Below are positions 44,986 through 56,088 of a stretch of 64,000 bases of DNA, one piece after another. The notes beneath the pieces were generated by a model, which did not search any database, was not told the origin of the DNA, and was given only the letters and a program-made list of their open reading frames with translations. Position numbers and translations under genes: made by a program. Position 1 is the stretch's first letter; every line of letters begins with the position of its first letter. The stretch lies in the NCBI GenBank assembly GCA_947652115.1, contig OX393566.1, positions 22,407,112-22,471,111 of the forward strand, written 5' to 3'. Source of the stretch: Blastomussa wellsi. Lineage: Eukaryota > Cnidaria > Anthozoa > Scleractinia > Plerogyridae.

Positions 44986-46630
44986 CTTAGTATTATTGTG
45001 TGTTTGGGGTGATGCTTCATTTTTTCCTGAATTTTTTTTATGGGATTTCCCTTAAAGAGAACACTGATCAGAACATTTCGTATTGTAAATAACTTTATCT
45101 ATATTTATTTATATTATTGAGCTTTGTTTGCTAGCTTCGATTTTTGCTGTCATCTTAATATGCAAACTGTGCATTGACCCAATTTACTTTTTGTGGTCGA
45201 AATAAAGCTCATTCGAAAATGAGAGAAGTTGAGGTGTAAGTTACTGCTATGCTGGTTAACTTGGCTTTCCATTTTCACGTTTTCAGTGCCGGTTGTAAAC
45301 AACAGTGAAATTATTTTATTCTGCGCGACACTTACATAAATAGAGATACTCATAGAACTTTGTGTTATAGACTGGTTACTCGCGCTCTTTTTTGGAGATT
45401 TACTTGAGAAACTTGATGAATTAGCCACTGGGAACGCGACATTTCACATCATTTGTTGTGCCATTTGCCAAGTTCGATTCCTCAGCAGACAACTCAGGAG
45501 ATAAATGGTAACTGGGCATGTTCTTGATGCAAAAAATGATATTATGGAGCTTTCATGCAGTAACAAAAATTCGATGCCCACTCTCGTCTACAAGTAAGCT
45601 CACTGTTGGGTCAAACACGCGCGTAGTGCGAAGCTAGGGTGACAAAGAGTGACTCTAGATCTGCGAGTGGGAGGACCCGGCGGGGAGACGTCTGTATGGA
45701 AACAGCGCCAAGAATGTGTTGAATGGCCTCGCAGCCTACTCGCTTTCCCATTTAAGTCAGCCTGCTTGCGGTTGCAGCCTAGCTAGGCGCGCTCTGAAGC
45801 AGTTACGAAAATCCTATTGTAAAATACTACGCGAAAAATGAGCTAATCCTATGAAGCTAATTGTAGTTTTAAAAGTAACAAACTGGAGATCTAAACAATT
45901 CCGAATTAGCTTTTTCGATCTGGTCATTTTTTTCACTATTAGCTAGCTTATTAGTGCCTGCTGATTTTCAACTTGCGATGGAACTTTCGACCTCCGGCCA
46001 ATATGAATTGGCCAGCGTTTGGGAGGATCAAACCAAATATTCCTTTCCAAATATATAACAAAAAGTAAAATACAATTTATTAACACTGACAGATGCTTAA
46101 AACTTCATTTCGGACTGACGTCTTTGAAAAAACAAACAGTCGTTGGACAAAGTGGAATTGCTTAACAGATACTTCAGCAGCTATATGGCAACAGCCCACG
46201 CTGTTGATGTACAAAAGCACTCGCAGAAAATTTATCAGGAATTTGAAAGCAATATTATATTATATTATGATAATTTTACTCTTGGCAAATATTGCTTTTC
46301 CCCTACTTTGGTATCAACATATCTTACTATACCTTTTGATTCAATAACTTGACAAAGAGTTTATACGATTTTAATACTACGAGACAAATTGATGCGGAAT
46401 GAATGCTGTTGCTGTGAACCATGATTTGTTCTAACATAACGGCAAGGAACCGGTTTTTAATCTCGATTACCCCAATACCGGTGATAAAAGAAATAGTATC
46501 GTCCCTGTTGCGTACTACTTCCTCTTCTTCCAAACGGGAGGGATAATATGAAACCATCCCTTTCGAAAGTGACTATTTATTAAGATTAAGGTGACTATTA
46601 CTGCTGCCATTAGGCAGCAGACATAGGGTG
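44986..46630. other. Intergenic, nothing recognised
   Basis: The short frames on both strands lack protein-like character or splice support. Confidence 0.4.
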
Positions 46631-46639
46631 CGTTTCTTT

Positions 46640-46790
46640 AAAAAAATCCAAGATTGGATTCTTAAATCCGAAAACGGATTTTGCGTTTTCTTTATTAAAC
46701 AGATTAATCCAAGATCACTCGGATCATGGGGCATCAAAGAAACCGAAAAATCCTTGCCCAGAGTGGATTCTTCGGATACTTTGATGCACC
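46640..46790. repeat. Dispersed repeat related to 59665-59870
   Basis: Shares AAATCCGAAAACGGATTTT and ACAGATTAATCCAAGATCAC with the copy at 59.7 kb. That copy ends in ATTTAAGAATCCAATCTTGG, which is complementary to the start of this one, so the element has inverted ends. Confidence 0.65.
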
Positions 46791-46802
46791 AAGAAGAAAA
46801 AT

Positions 46803-47281
46803 GAGGGCCTCTTCATATGACACTGAGGGCCTCTTCATATGAGCCCGGTTGGTCGGGCTGACTCGGTTACCGCGGGACGAATTTTGTCTTCGGTTCATAT
46901 GAGAAATTTTAGCCCGGTTGAATAAGATAAAATTCGATAAACAAAAACAAATTGGCGCAACAGCGTTGTATCTTTTGCAACTATCGTAGCTTTTTCGACG
47001 AAGATAAATGGCATACTTCTAAAGTAGAAATACATACTAGGCAAAATTATGCCATTTTGGCCGCTCTGTTGCGAAAGTGAAGCTATTTTGTCAAAAACGT
47101 TTCATCCCGGTAACCGGGATGGAGTGTTCATATGGAAAAATTTTCAGCCCGGTTACCGAGATCTCTGCAACCGAGCCATCCCACCCATCCCATCCCACAC
47201 TCCGAAATTTTTAGAGAGGATTTAGTGGGGTGCCGAGATCTCGGCCAGCCCGGTCAACCGGGGTCATATGAAGAGGCCCTG
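46803..47281. mobile_element. MITE with AGGGCCTCTTCATATGA termini
   Basis: The left end GAGGGCCTCTTCATATGA (present twice in a row) is inverted at the right end, TCATATGAAGAGGCCCT. Sub-terminal CCCGGTTG / CAACCGGG also pair. About 480 bp, no coding capacity. Confidence 0.78.
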
Positions 47282-47529
47282 AAGCTAGAACCTTTTTAAA
47301 AGAATCGAAACTGTATCTATGTATGATTGAAATTAGAAAAAGGAAGAAGCAAAACGGAAGTTTTAAGAATTGGCTCGAAACAGTTTCGAACCCGGTAAAT
47401 TTTGCTATTCCAGTTGGTTTGTTTATTTTCCAGTTCGACACCTGTCAGAATCAATAAAAGCATGTGTTTTTAGTTCCTCTTCAAACGGTTTGTTTGCAGA
47501 CGACTGTGAAAGACCATTCATTTCCAAAA

Positions 47530-49263
47530 ATGGCTCTGTCGAATTGTCTGCGACAAGTTATTCTTTTGGCAAAAGTTTATGTTGTCATCAAAGGTTACAG
47601 CGGCCTCGAGAAATCCTTAGAGTTTGAAAATAGCTCAGCGAATTTGGTAAAGGGCTGTTATCGCCGCAACGAAGGTCTTTCCTTGTGCTTCGAGATTCAA
47701 CCAGAACTTATCCAACTGACCGACAGTAAGAATAATGTACTTGTACGATATTTGAAACTGGAATCTCAAAGGTTTCATGTCCAAGTGCTGGGTGATAACT
47801 TCTTGTGGTGAGTAATAGCTTCTTGTTGCGCTGCAATGATTAATTTCTTCATGCCCTTTACATTCATTACGTATTTCACTGTCTTACTATCGCCTTAGAA
47901 TATGTTAAGTTTATGATAACACCTGCTTTTCATGACCCTTTTTAACCTGTCAGTTCTAGTGTCGGCTAACAAAGGAAATTATGCAAATAATAACTCAGCG
48001 TTAAAGTTTAAAATTTAGAGTATCGCGCTACCGCAGCACTGCCAATCAACTACCTCAAAGGCAACATGCTTTACATTCGTTCATTCTGAAATTTCGAAAC
48101 TTTTGGTCAAATCTAACAGAACTAACAAACATATCGTTCAAATAAGTAAGAAAAAATGAAAATCTTCGCCCACTGGTGGACGTACGCGCGCACCGTTGTA
48201 CTCGCCATGATGAAAACCGCACTGTCACTCAATTTCAATTTTGAAGGCCCGGTGGCACGGTGCCTTCATGGTCCCGTTCGAGAAACCCCAGGTTGGGCTC
48301 CGAGATGATCATTTTTCTTTTAACAAGGAATTTTACTATAAATGTACAGTTTTCCACCCAGGAATCTTGATGAGTGGGGGGGGGGGGGGGGGGGAGGTTG
48401 ATAGGGGGAAAACAGGAGAAAAAAAATCTGGATTTAGGGAAGGTAGAAACTCACCCTATGTTTCGCTTCATCGCTCGAGGCTGTATGCTATCCCATTCCG
48501 CAACCCTAGTGAGAGCAAAAGCGGTCTCTGCGGAGGAGAAACGTCACCGAATATATGTTTCAGCGTGCCCTATACGTAGATGGTCTTAGATGTGTTATAT
48601 AAAACACGTACAGGGAAATAATATAACCTTTCGTTTCATCATTGACAGGCCCCACCCTGCTGCGGCACCAATGAGGACATATCAATTCTCAAGCCTGGTG
48701 CTAGCTTTACGGGCGAGAACGGACAAATATCCCCTGCCCTTTATCTGAGAGCCATTGATAAACTTCGAAGTAAGCAAGAAATGCAACTTTTAGATCGCGT
48801 TTCGCTTGCTCTACACAGCGAAGAAAAGCAATACTTAATAACAAAGGCCTTCCATGTTATGTCCATGAGTTTTCAGGCGGATCGGGATCGTCTCAATACG
48901 CCAGCGCGCAACACAGAAACCGCTGAATTTGGTAACCTCAAGTATCTAAAGCTCTTTGAAAAGAACAATGGTAGATGTGAAGACTTAAGAGGAGATCCTA
49001 ATAGAAATCATTGCTTGGGAATGTGCGGGCCAAATTGTCTTTGCTGGAAAGTGGTATGTAAGAATTGTTGCTTCCACCAACGCTGTTATGAACACGATCG
49101 ATGCTGTGGAAAAACGAAATTTTCCTCGTATTGTTTGCTTCCATTTTTCCATCAATTTGGTTGCGATAGCTTTGGGGGATACCCCGCCTGTCTCTGGGAA
49201 CGAGGTTGGCCTGTCTCTAGTAATATTGATCAACAAATTTTCGACAATAGCACAAATGTGTGA
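47530..49263 (+). pseudogene. Secreted PLA2-superfamily protein, copy 1 (frameshifted?)
   Basis: Exon 1 (47530-47807, 278 nt) starts with a Kozak-like AAAAATGG and ends TTGTG/GTGAGT in phase 2. The downstream paralogue's exon 1 has exactly the same length and phase. Exon 2 (48649-49263) follows TTGACAG. Read in the required phase it hits TGA at 48746-48748. The conserved remainder is open only in another frame from about 48700 on, implying a net frameshift near 48720. An alternative acceptor at 48703-48704 would restore the frame but drop a homologous segment. The C-terminal domain is intact: MCGPNCLCW, CKNCCFHQ and the PLA2-type CYEHDRCC, whose His-Asp is the catalytic pair of secreted PLA2. 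Either a young pseudogene, an assembly error, or an unusual splice form. Confidence 0.6.
48376..48394. repeat. Poly-G run (19 G)
   Basis: An uninterrupted G tract in the intron of the first PLA2-like gene. A shorter tract of 14 G lies at 59406-59419, and another near 62036-62049. Confidence 0.9.
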
Positions 49264-49269
49264 CAATAT

Positions 49270-50515
49270 AACCTAAATAGCCTGATCGTAACCTTTTTTT
49301 TTTCGTTTTTAACATAGGCAAACGCTGATCTCTTCCAGGGGAGCAGCCAGGATTTTTCACAGGCGGGAGGAGGGAAGGGGGGTGGGGGTTGTCACACTGT
49401 ATATCGCTATGTTGATTCTTCGGATTCGCGTGTTTTCGCCACCTGAGTATTGCATGTTGTCTACTTAAAAAGTCTCACATCTATAACATCTGACGTCGTT
49501 GTTATAAGCGATTCTAGGGCCTTCGATGTCATTTCCTGATACCAGTTTGACCTGTATTTAAAACGAGCTATATAGAACTATATCACGATGTTTTCAATCC
49601 TTTTATCTGAAGGGTAAATTACTTTAAAATTCAAGGAAATCTCATAATAATAATGCCTCAGATAGAAAAACACAAAAACCGTAATAATAAGCCAAAAATA
49701 AAAAATAAAACACGAGGATGGAAGCAGAACGGTTACAAATGAATGAATATTTAGTGTTTGCTTTGTTAACAATTGATAGTTATCTCGGAATGTGATGGTG
49801 CGTATATATTTATATTGGATTTTTCTAGCTTCGCTTTTTTACAACGTGGATATTTATTTTTACAGGAATGAACATTTTTTTCTTGCATACCTTGTTTAAC
49901 CAAAACTGTGGTTGGTACTATTAGATTATAGATGATTGTAATTTAACATCAGGTTACTAGCAGCCTCTCTTTCGTGCTTTAATTCTCTTATTCTACTCTT
50001 TTTTTTTAATTTATAATATAAATGTAAATGCTTTGGATAGTGTAAATAACAATTGAATCTTGAATCTTGGAATCTTGAGCCTACCAACTTAGAGTAAAGA
50101 ATGTCCGTTTACATGCGGTTTGCTTTTCTCTTTCACCATGCAGCAGACTCGTACCCAGTCGTCACTATTTTGCAGTTGTCATGAAGCTCTTTGGAACCTC
50201 TAATTTCATTGGGTCTTGATACCACGAAGCTTTGTTGTTTTTGTGCTAGGTCCATTGTTACTATTGTTTGTATATAATTTTCCCAGCCAATCCTGAGAGA
50301 CGTTTCGAAGAGCTTAATGGCGACTCCTATTTTGCTCACTATTATTATGGGCGCGCGAAGGCGCTTGATTACAGTTCGGCCTTCCCTTGATGCACCGCGC
50401 GCCTTTAAAACAGCAAGAGAAGCGACTGGGTACGAGTCTGACCATGTAAAAAAATGCCAGCAGGTGTCCCTTTCATGGATCGCGTTAATTATAAGTCATG
50501 CCATCCAATTACCTA
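49270..50515. other. Intergenic
   Basis: No gene. Near 49990-50080 a plus-strand sequence ends in TTGAATCTTGAATCTTGGAATCTTGAG, a short-repeat tail like those at retroelement 3' ends. Confidence 0.4.
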
Positions 50516-50518
50516 CTA

Positions 50519-50646
50519 GAAGATGGGTATCCATGTTCTATAAGAAAATAATGCCCGCTTGAGGTCTAGAAAAGCTGCTTTTCTAGACTTTCTAGACCTC
50601 AAAAGGGCATTATTTTCTTATAAGACGTTTGTCGAACCCATCTTCT
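50519..50646. repeat. Foldback element
   Basis: AAGATGGGT...CTATAAGAAAATAATGCCC...GAGGTCTAGAAA is followed by its reverse complement, ending ...GGGCATTATTTTCTTATA...ACCCATCTT. Confidence 0.8.
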
Positions 50647-50957
50647 AGCTGGTTTAGAATATAGCATTAAAAAATCACGAACTTTCGCGCGCGGGCAGCC
50701 TCCTTGTTCGAATTTCTGGCACTTGCTGCTCAATAGCTCGTCCACATTTTCGTCTCCCCAGTCACCTGAACTTATTTCATTAATAGTTGTTTTAGCAGCC
50801 ATAATAAAGGAAATAAGAAGACAACTTTAACAGATTGTCGCCGCCATCTTTTTTTCAATTCGCAACACAACATAAACTACATCCGGGGTACCGGGCTTCT
50901 ATAGTTATGTTCTGTTAAAAATAAAGCCCGCTGAGATTCCATGGCGAGCTAGTCTCC

Positions 50958-52236
50958 TACGCAGACGTTATTATGGGATTGCGTTACACTTGTCCCCACT
51001 AACGTCTGCTTAACCGAGGCCGACATTCCTTTCCGCCGCTTTAACAATCAGATTTTACCTACTAAAGTCCGGAAAGCCGACCTTCACCTTGACCGCCGCT
51101 TAGCCAATCAGATTTTATCAACTAAAATACCCACGACGCCTCTCCCGCCGCGAGACATGCGATGAGATGAAACCTGCCAGGGACGATTGATTTTACTCCA
51201 AGTCAGAGATTTCTCTGGTAAATTCATTTTAGATGAAAGCAAGTTCTGAATTTGAGAAGGGAAACTTATTTACTCCTTAATTTATCAACTGGCTACGGTA
51301 AGTCGTTTGTTATCAAGTTTTGCCTTCAGTGTGTTCGACAGTCCGGTTCATTGATTTTCAGTTTTCATATTTTTCCCCACAGCTCCGCAAAAAGACATAC
51401 AATCCAGCAACTAATTACTGAAGTTCAGCCAAATGAAAAGCTAGCCTATGGGTCAAAGTTTCCACGTTTCAGACTCTAAACGACTGCGTAGCGATTTTGG
51501 TGTTCGGAAAAAATATTATTTCAAATGTGTGCGCCGTCCATTAATCGTCGGTTGATCAAACCCAATTTTAAGCAAATGGAGGCCTCAAATCAAAGGGCCA
51601 ATGAACTATCGAAAGGAGGAGTTGAAAATATTTTCAAGCCAGCCTTTTAACCCAGCAGCACTGTACGTTTTAAATCGTTCTGTGGCAAGTTTGTCGAATG
51701 AATGATTCAGCGCGGTGAAGTTGTATTCGCCTTGACTGGCTCTTTCCAATTTTACCCTTCGATTCGTTCGCTCGAAAATTCCACGGATGTGGACCTCTTT
51801 GATGATTTATAAATTAATTCCGCTTTGCGTTTTCGGGTTGGCGAAGTCTTTTGTAGCATTTTATAGCGTTGAAATAAATATTTCTGATCCACTGTTGTGT
51901 TCATGGGAGAGAGATCATCTTTCCCAAAATATTAACCCTTCCAACTTATTACCGAATCAGACTTGCACGCTTACCTCTTGTATTCACAATAAATAATATT
52001 TTATTTGGTGTTTCAACCATCGAAATACACCAGAGTATTGTATCCAACAGCGCCGGCATCCCGAAGAACGGATTCGCGGGAAATTTTATAACGATCGTTT
52101 TGAATGCCTCCAGACAATGCTGATTGGTTAGTTTGTCTGGCAAGAGACAATGGGAAAGGAATGTTGGTTGCGGTTAAGCAGGCGTTAGTGGCGACAAGTG
52201 TAACGCAATCGCCTAATAACGCCTGTATAGGAGGCT
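50958..52236. mobile_element. DNA transposon-like element with about 100-bp TIRs
   Basis: The left end (CTCCTACGCAGACGTTATTA, ATTGCGTTACACTTGTCCCC, ACGTCTGCTTAACCG, ACATTCCTTTCC) recurs inverted at the right end (GGAAAGGAATGT, CGGTTAAGCAGGCGTTAG, GGCGACAAGTGTAACGCAAT, TAATAACGCCTGTATAGGAG). The interior of about 1.1 kb has no transposase that I can see, so it is probably non-autonomous. Confidence 0.75.
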
Positions 52237-52451
52237 AATGGCGAGCATACAGGGCTATATTCTAATAGTTGTTAGCCGATAGCTGTTTGTATTTCAGTTT
52301 ATTCTATCTTTTGTAATTTGTATTCATATGACAAAATATTGTTGTTTTTGTTATTGGATGGACCCATTGTTGCAATCTTTCAGTTTGATTGACAGTACGG
52401 TCGGAGCGCGGCGAGATCCGTACTGAAAGAAACGGATGAACAATAATATCC

Positions 52452-52521
52452 TTTCCGCCTATTTAGCTCAGTTGGTTGGGCACCAGACTGTCGTGCGGGA
52501 GGTGGAGGGTTCGAGTCCCCT

Positions 52522-52562
<41 letters not shown>

Positions 52563-52876
52563 CGTGCTGCCTTTGTAAAGGCATCTGTAAATGGTTAGAC
52601 GTTCAGGTCTTCTCGGACAAGGACTATAAACCGTAGGCCCCGTCTCCTGTACCTTCGGTGTTACATGGCTAGCAGGCCTAGGGGACGTTAAAGAACTCAC
52701 ACACTTCTCGTAAAGAGTAGGGAGCGGAGCGGAGTTCCCGGTGTTGTGGTCTGGCCTTGGTTGAGTGTTCTGCATTTCATCGGTTGGTGCTCAGTTTAAC
52801 AAGGGCTTACAAGCCTGTTTGCGCCTTTCTCCCTTGGTCTGATCTGTCCAGAAAATGCTTAAAGTAAAGTAAAGTT
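52452..52876 (+). mobile_element. tRNA-derived SINE, full-length-looking
   Basis: The head 52457-52532 is tRNA-like: A-box TTAGCTCAGTTGGTTGGGCA, an anticodon-loop region CTGTCGTG, B-box GGTTCGAGTCCC, and GACCGGACCA at the end. A body of about 340 bp follows, then an AAAGTAAAGTAAAG tail. The acceptor stem is only partly paired, so it is a SINE and not a working tRNA. Confidence 0.7.
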
Positions 52877-53574
52877 GTACGATCCCAAGCTCGTTTGGTC
52901 ACGAAAAAAAAAAAAAAAGAAAAAATAGGGTTTGCTCGGACCATCACCCACCTGGTGCCCCGATGTAAAAATAATTCCCTAATGTTGTTTTACAAGCCAA
53001 TATTTCATTCCACTTACGGCATATTTCGTTTATTTGTACACCATCACAATGTCAAACTCGCACACAGGTGGGGAAATCTGTTTGGTTGATTTCAATAATT
53101 GTCCCTCTGGGCACCGTAAGGCGTGTAATGATAAACCAAGTACTAACGAGAGTTCTTGTGCCGAGTCTTCGGGCAAGATAACAAGTCTCGTAAGTGGCTC
53201 AATCTGCCGGCCCAAGTGAACAAGTTGGTACCAGGGAAATGTTGAGTTATCATGTAAACTGTATGTAAGTGAGCAGGCCCAGTAGGCACCAGAATCTAGC
53301 CCAAACAGTTCTTTTGACAACAGCTTTCTTTTGTCTTATGTCAGCAAGGTTCTTCATTTAGTATGCCACAACAAATAATTATGTTCAGAATTCGGAGAAT
53401 CACAACAGTTCGCTGCAGGATGTTTTGTCTATGTGTGAATGTAGCTTGGTTCACTCCCTCAGTCCAAAGGCCACTTGCTTTCTATCTCGATCGGGTTTCA
53501 ACCTAATAAGCAAAGAGGTCCTAGAATCTCCGCTTAACGTTATGTACAGAAAAACGCGCCTAGTATAGTACACA

Positions 53575-55659
53575 ATGAAGGCATCCATTTTATTCCTCAC
53601 TCTTTTCCTCCAATTTCTGCGGTCGAACATCCATGCGACAACTGCAGGGTATCTCAAGTTGAAAAGAACTAACCAGAGGAGCGTTGAAGGCTGCTGGAAA
53701 GATCACAAATCAGTTCTTTCGATGTGTTTTCATATTTCCGATAGACTAATGCGCATAATGTACAGGCAAAGCAGGCGTGTGCTGGCCTTATATCACACCA
53801 ACAAGGAGAAAGACATGCACTATATACAAGTTTTCGGACTTGGACTGCTAAGGTAAGCGAATCTGAAGAAAAAAATATTGTCACGAAGTACTAGGTATTC
53901 TCATTATTCACAAGCAAATCAGACTTGGATTGACTAGCATGTATAAACATAGTTTGGACCTTGTACGAGTGGCGTGTATTCAACTGTTTCAAGAAAGGTC
54001 GTGCGTGCGACAAACCTGAAAGGTATTATGGGTAGTTTTCACGATTTCTTGACAGGAAATCTGTGAAAATGGCACGGGATACTGACGATACACAATGGAC
54101 GTTTATAAAATAACTGGGATACTACGCGCGCTCTCGTTGGTTTCCGGATAGGTGTGTTTGGATAAGAGTATGTAAACACGGTTGCGACGTTTTAGTTTCG
54201 TGCAATAGATGACTTTTTCCGTGTTTACATAGCCTCATCTAAACACTTGGTGATGTTTACATAACTGTCTCGCATTCTCCCACTCGTGCTTAGATGAGGC
54301 TGTGTAAACACGGAAAAAAGTCCCCTATTGCTGAAATGTCTGCTGGCGATTTTGATTTATTTATGGATTTATTTGACTTTCGGGATTGTCGCGTTTTGTA
54401 TGGCTTGTATTGCAGCGGAGATGCACGTGTCCGTTTCGAAAACGGTCAATGCCATTTTTTCGACCCATTTTTGGCTATCATCAATTTTTTCCCACAAAAA
54501 AAGAAAGAAAAATCGTTCCTCAATGTCGAATCGAACTCTGAACCTCTGACATGCCAACATCCCTATAAAATTTTGTGGGGAATTGGCGGATCAGCCTGGT
54601 AGTGTAGTGGTGAGATAGGGATGTTGGTATGTCAGAGGCTCTGGGTTCGATTATGGTCTTTGACGAACAATTTGTCTTTTTTTTTTGTGGGGAAAAATTT
54701 CAATGATAGCCAAAAAGATTCTAAGTGTAGAAAAAAATGGCATCGACCGTTTACGAAACGGACACGTGCGTAGCCGTCCTTATTTCCTATTTCTTATAAA
54801 TCTTATGAATTAGGACAACTTTGATGTTCTGGATACAGTAACTAACTTTTTGCGCAATCTATACAATCAGTACTGTGTAATTACAAGAAAACACCAGAAA
54901 CCTCTATATGTAAATTATATCTTTTGACCAATTTTGACTACTACACTGTGTTTGTTTCGCCCCTTAAGGTACAAGTCAGTGGAAATAAGAGTTCCGATGT
55001 TGGTTTCAAGCTCCTTAGCTCGAAGATTCATCCAGCGAAAAGCCAAGCAACTCTCTCCAGGAAATAAAGCCCTAAGCGGCCTTAACTTCTTCATTAAAGA
55101 GATTTTACAGTCAAACAAACGCTGGACATTTTTAAAAACGACAGGCCGCAAACTTCTAACCCTAAACGAAGTCGCTGCTTTAGAAAAAATCTCGTCGGCA
55201 TTAAGGAAGCACTCTTTGACTTCGCGCCTCCCAAACTCTGTGGAACAGTTCCATCTGTTTTGTCTGGGATTAATCCGGTCAGTAGGACCTTTCATAAAAC
55301 CTTCTGTCGCTTCTCAGGACTGTGAGAATCAAATACCTGCATCAAAAATATCCAATGCACAACAACAAAGGCTTGGGTACGAGAAAAATATTCTAACCAT
55401 TGCGAAATGGACCTCGCTTGGTTGCGAAGACATGCGCAATACCTCGGACCCCGACTGCTTTGGAATGTGCGGTAAAACCTGCTGGTGTTGGGACTGGGTC
55501 TGTGGGGACTGTTGCTTACACAAAGGATGTTTGCAGCATGATGAATGTTGTCGCTGCGCCGATCCGCAGTACCTGTCGACCTTTTGCCTTCTTCCTTTCA
55601 TTTACGGTTTTGATTGTCACCATGGTTACAATGGCTATCCGGAATGCCTCCGAAACTGA
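53575..55659 (+). CDS. Secreted PLA2-superfamily protein, copy 2
   Basis: Two exons, 53575-53852 and 54969-55659, give 322 aa. The join is CTAAG/GTAAGC to CGCCCCTTAAG in phase 2. A signal peptide (MKASILFLTLFLQFL) is followed by a short domain with two cysteines, a basic helical linker, and a cysteine-rich C-terminal domain. That domain has MCGKTCWCWDWVCGDCC, then CLQHDECC: His283-Asp284 of the CxxHDxCC motif is the catalytic signature of secreted phospholipase A2. The calcium-loop glycines of group I/II enzymes are not obvious. It may be a conodipine-like or other divergent PLA2, or a non-enzymatic relative. In venom-bearing animals such proteins can be digestive, defensive or venom components; the sequence alone does not decide. 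It lies in tandem, same strand, 4.3 kb after copy 1. Confidence 0.8.
54210..54328. repeat. Foldback in the PLA2 copy 2 intron
   Basis: GACTTTTTCCGTGTTTACAT...CCTCATCTAA and its complement TTAGATGAGG...GTAAACACGGAAAAAAGTC. Confidence 0.78.
54423..54769. mobile_element. TIR element T3, symmetrical foldback with two tRNA-like halves
   Basis: The ends GCACGTGTCCGTTTCG and CGAAACGGACACGTGC are perfect inverses. The left arm continues as an inverted copy of the right arm as far as the B-box-like region (GAACCTCTGACATGCCAACA versus TGTTGGTATGTCAGAGGCTC). T1 and T2 have only short TIRs. It lies in the intron of PLA2-like copy 2. Confidence 0.75.
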
Positions 55660-55910
55660 TTGGTGTATCATGAATCACAAAGTTTATCGCAACATTTCCG
55701 GACATTTCTATGATGTGCAGAATTACTTTATGTACTATCGCGTTTCATTTTTCCATTGAAAATGCGTTTCACATAGCTGATTGAGCTGTTAGCTCGAGAG
55801 TTAACCTGATATTTGTAAGTGTAATCAACTTCTGTTAATTAATTTCCGTAAATCGATAGAGACCATTCAGGTTCCACACATGCAAGCCCGCGAGTGCAAT
55901 AGACCCTATT

Positions 55911-56088
55911 CTCTACTTGCACAAATCCCATAATACACCTCTTTTACACCCCAAAATTTTGCATAATCATTGTTTGCAATTTCTCCTGGGACATGAAGAT
56001 GTCCCAAGGAGATCTAAAACAATGCCTATGCAAATTTTTTTGGGGGTAGAAGCGTGTATTATGGGATTGTGCAAGTAGAGAATGCATA
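55911..56088. mobile_element. MITE with TTCTCTACTTGCACAA termini
   Basis: The left arm TTCTCTACTTGCACAAATCC and CATAATACAC are inverted at the right as GTGTATTATG and GGATTGTGCAAGTAGAGAA. A short central hairpin (GGGACATGAAGATGTCCC) lies in the middle. Confidence 0.8.

Noticed and set aside
48241..48589. Glycine-rich plus-strand frames
   Set aside because: They are read through the poly-G tract in the PLA2-like copy 1 intron.
52457..52532. A functional tRNA gene
   Set aside because: A- and B-boxes are good but the acceptor stem is poorly paired, and a SINE body with a repeat tail follows directly.
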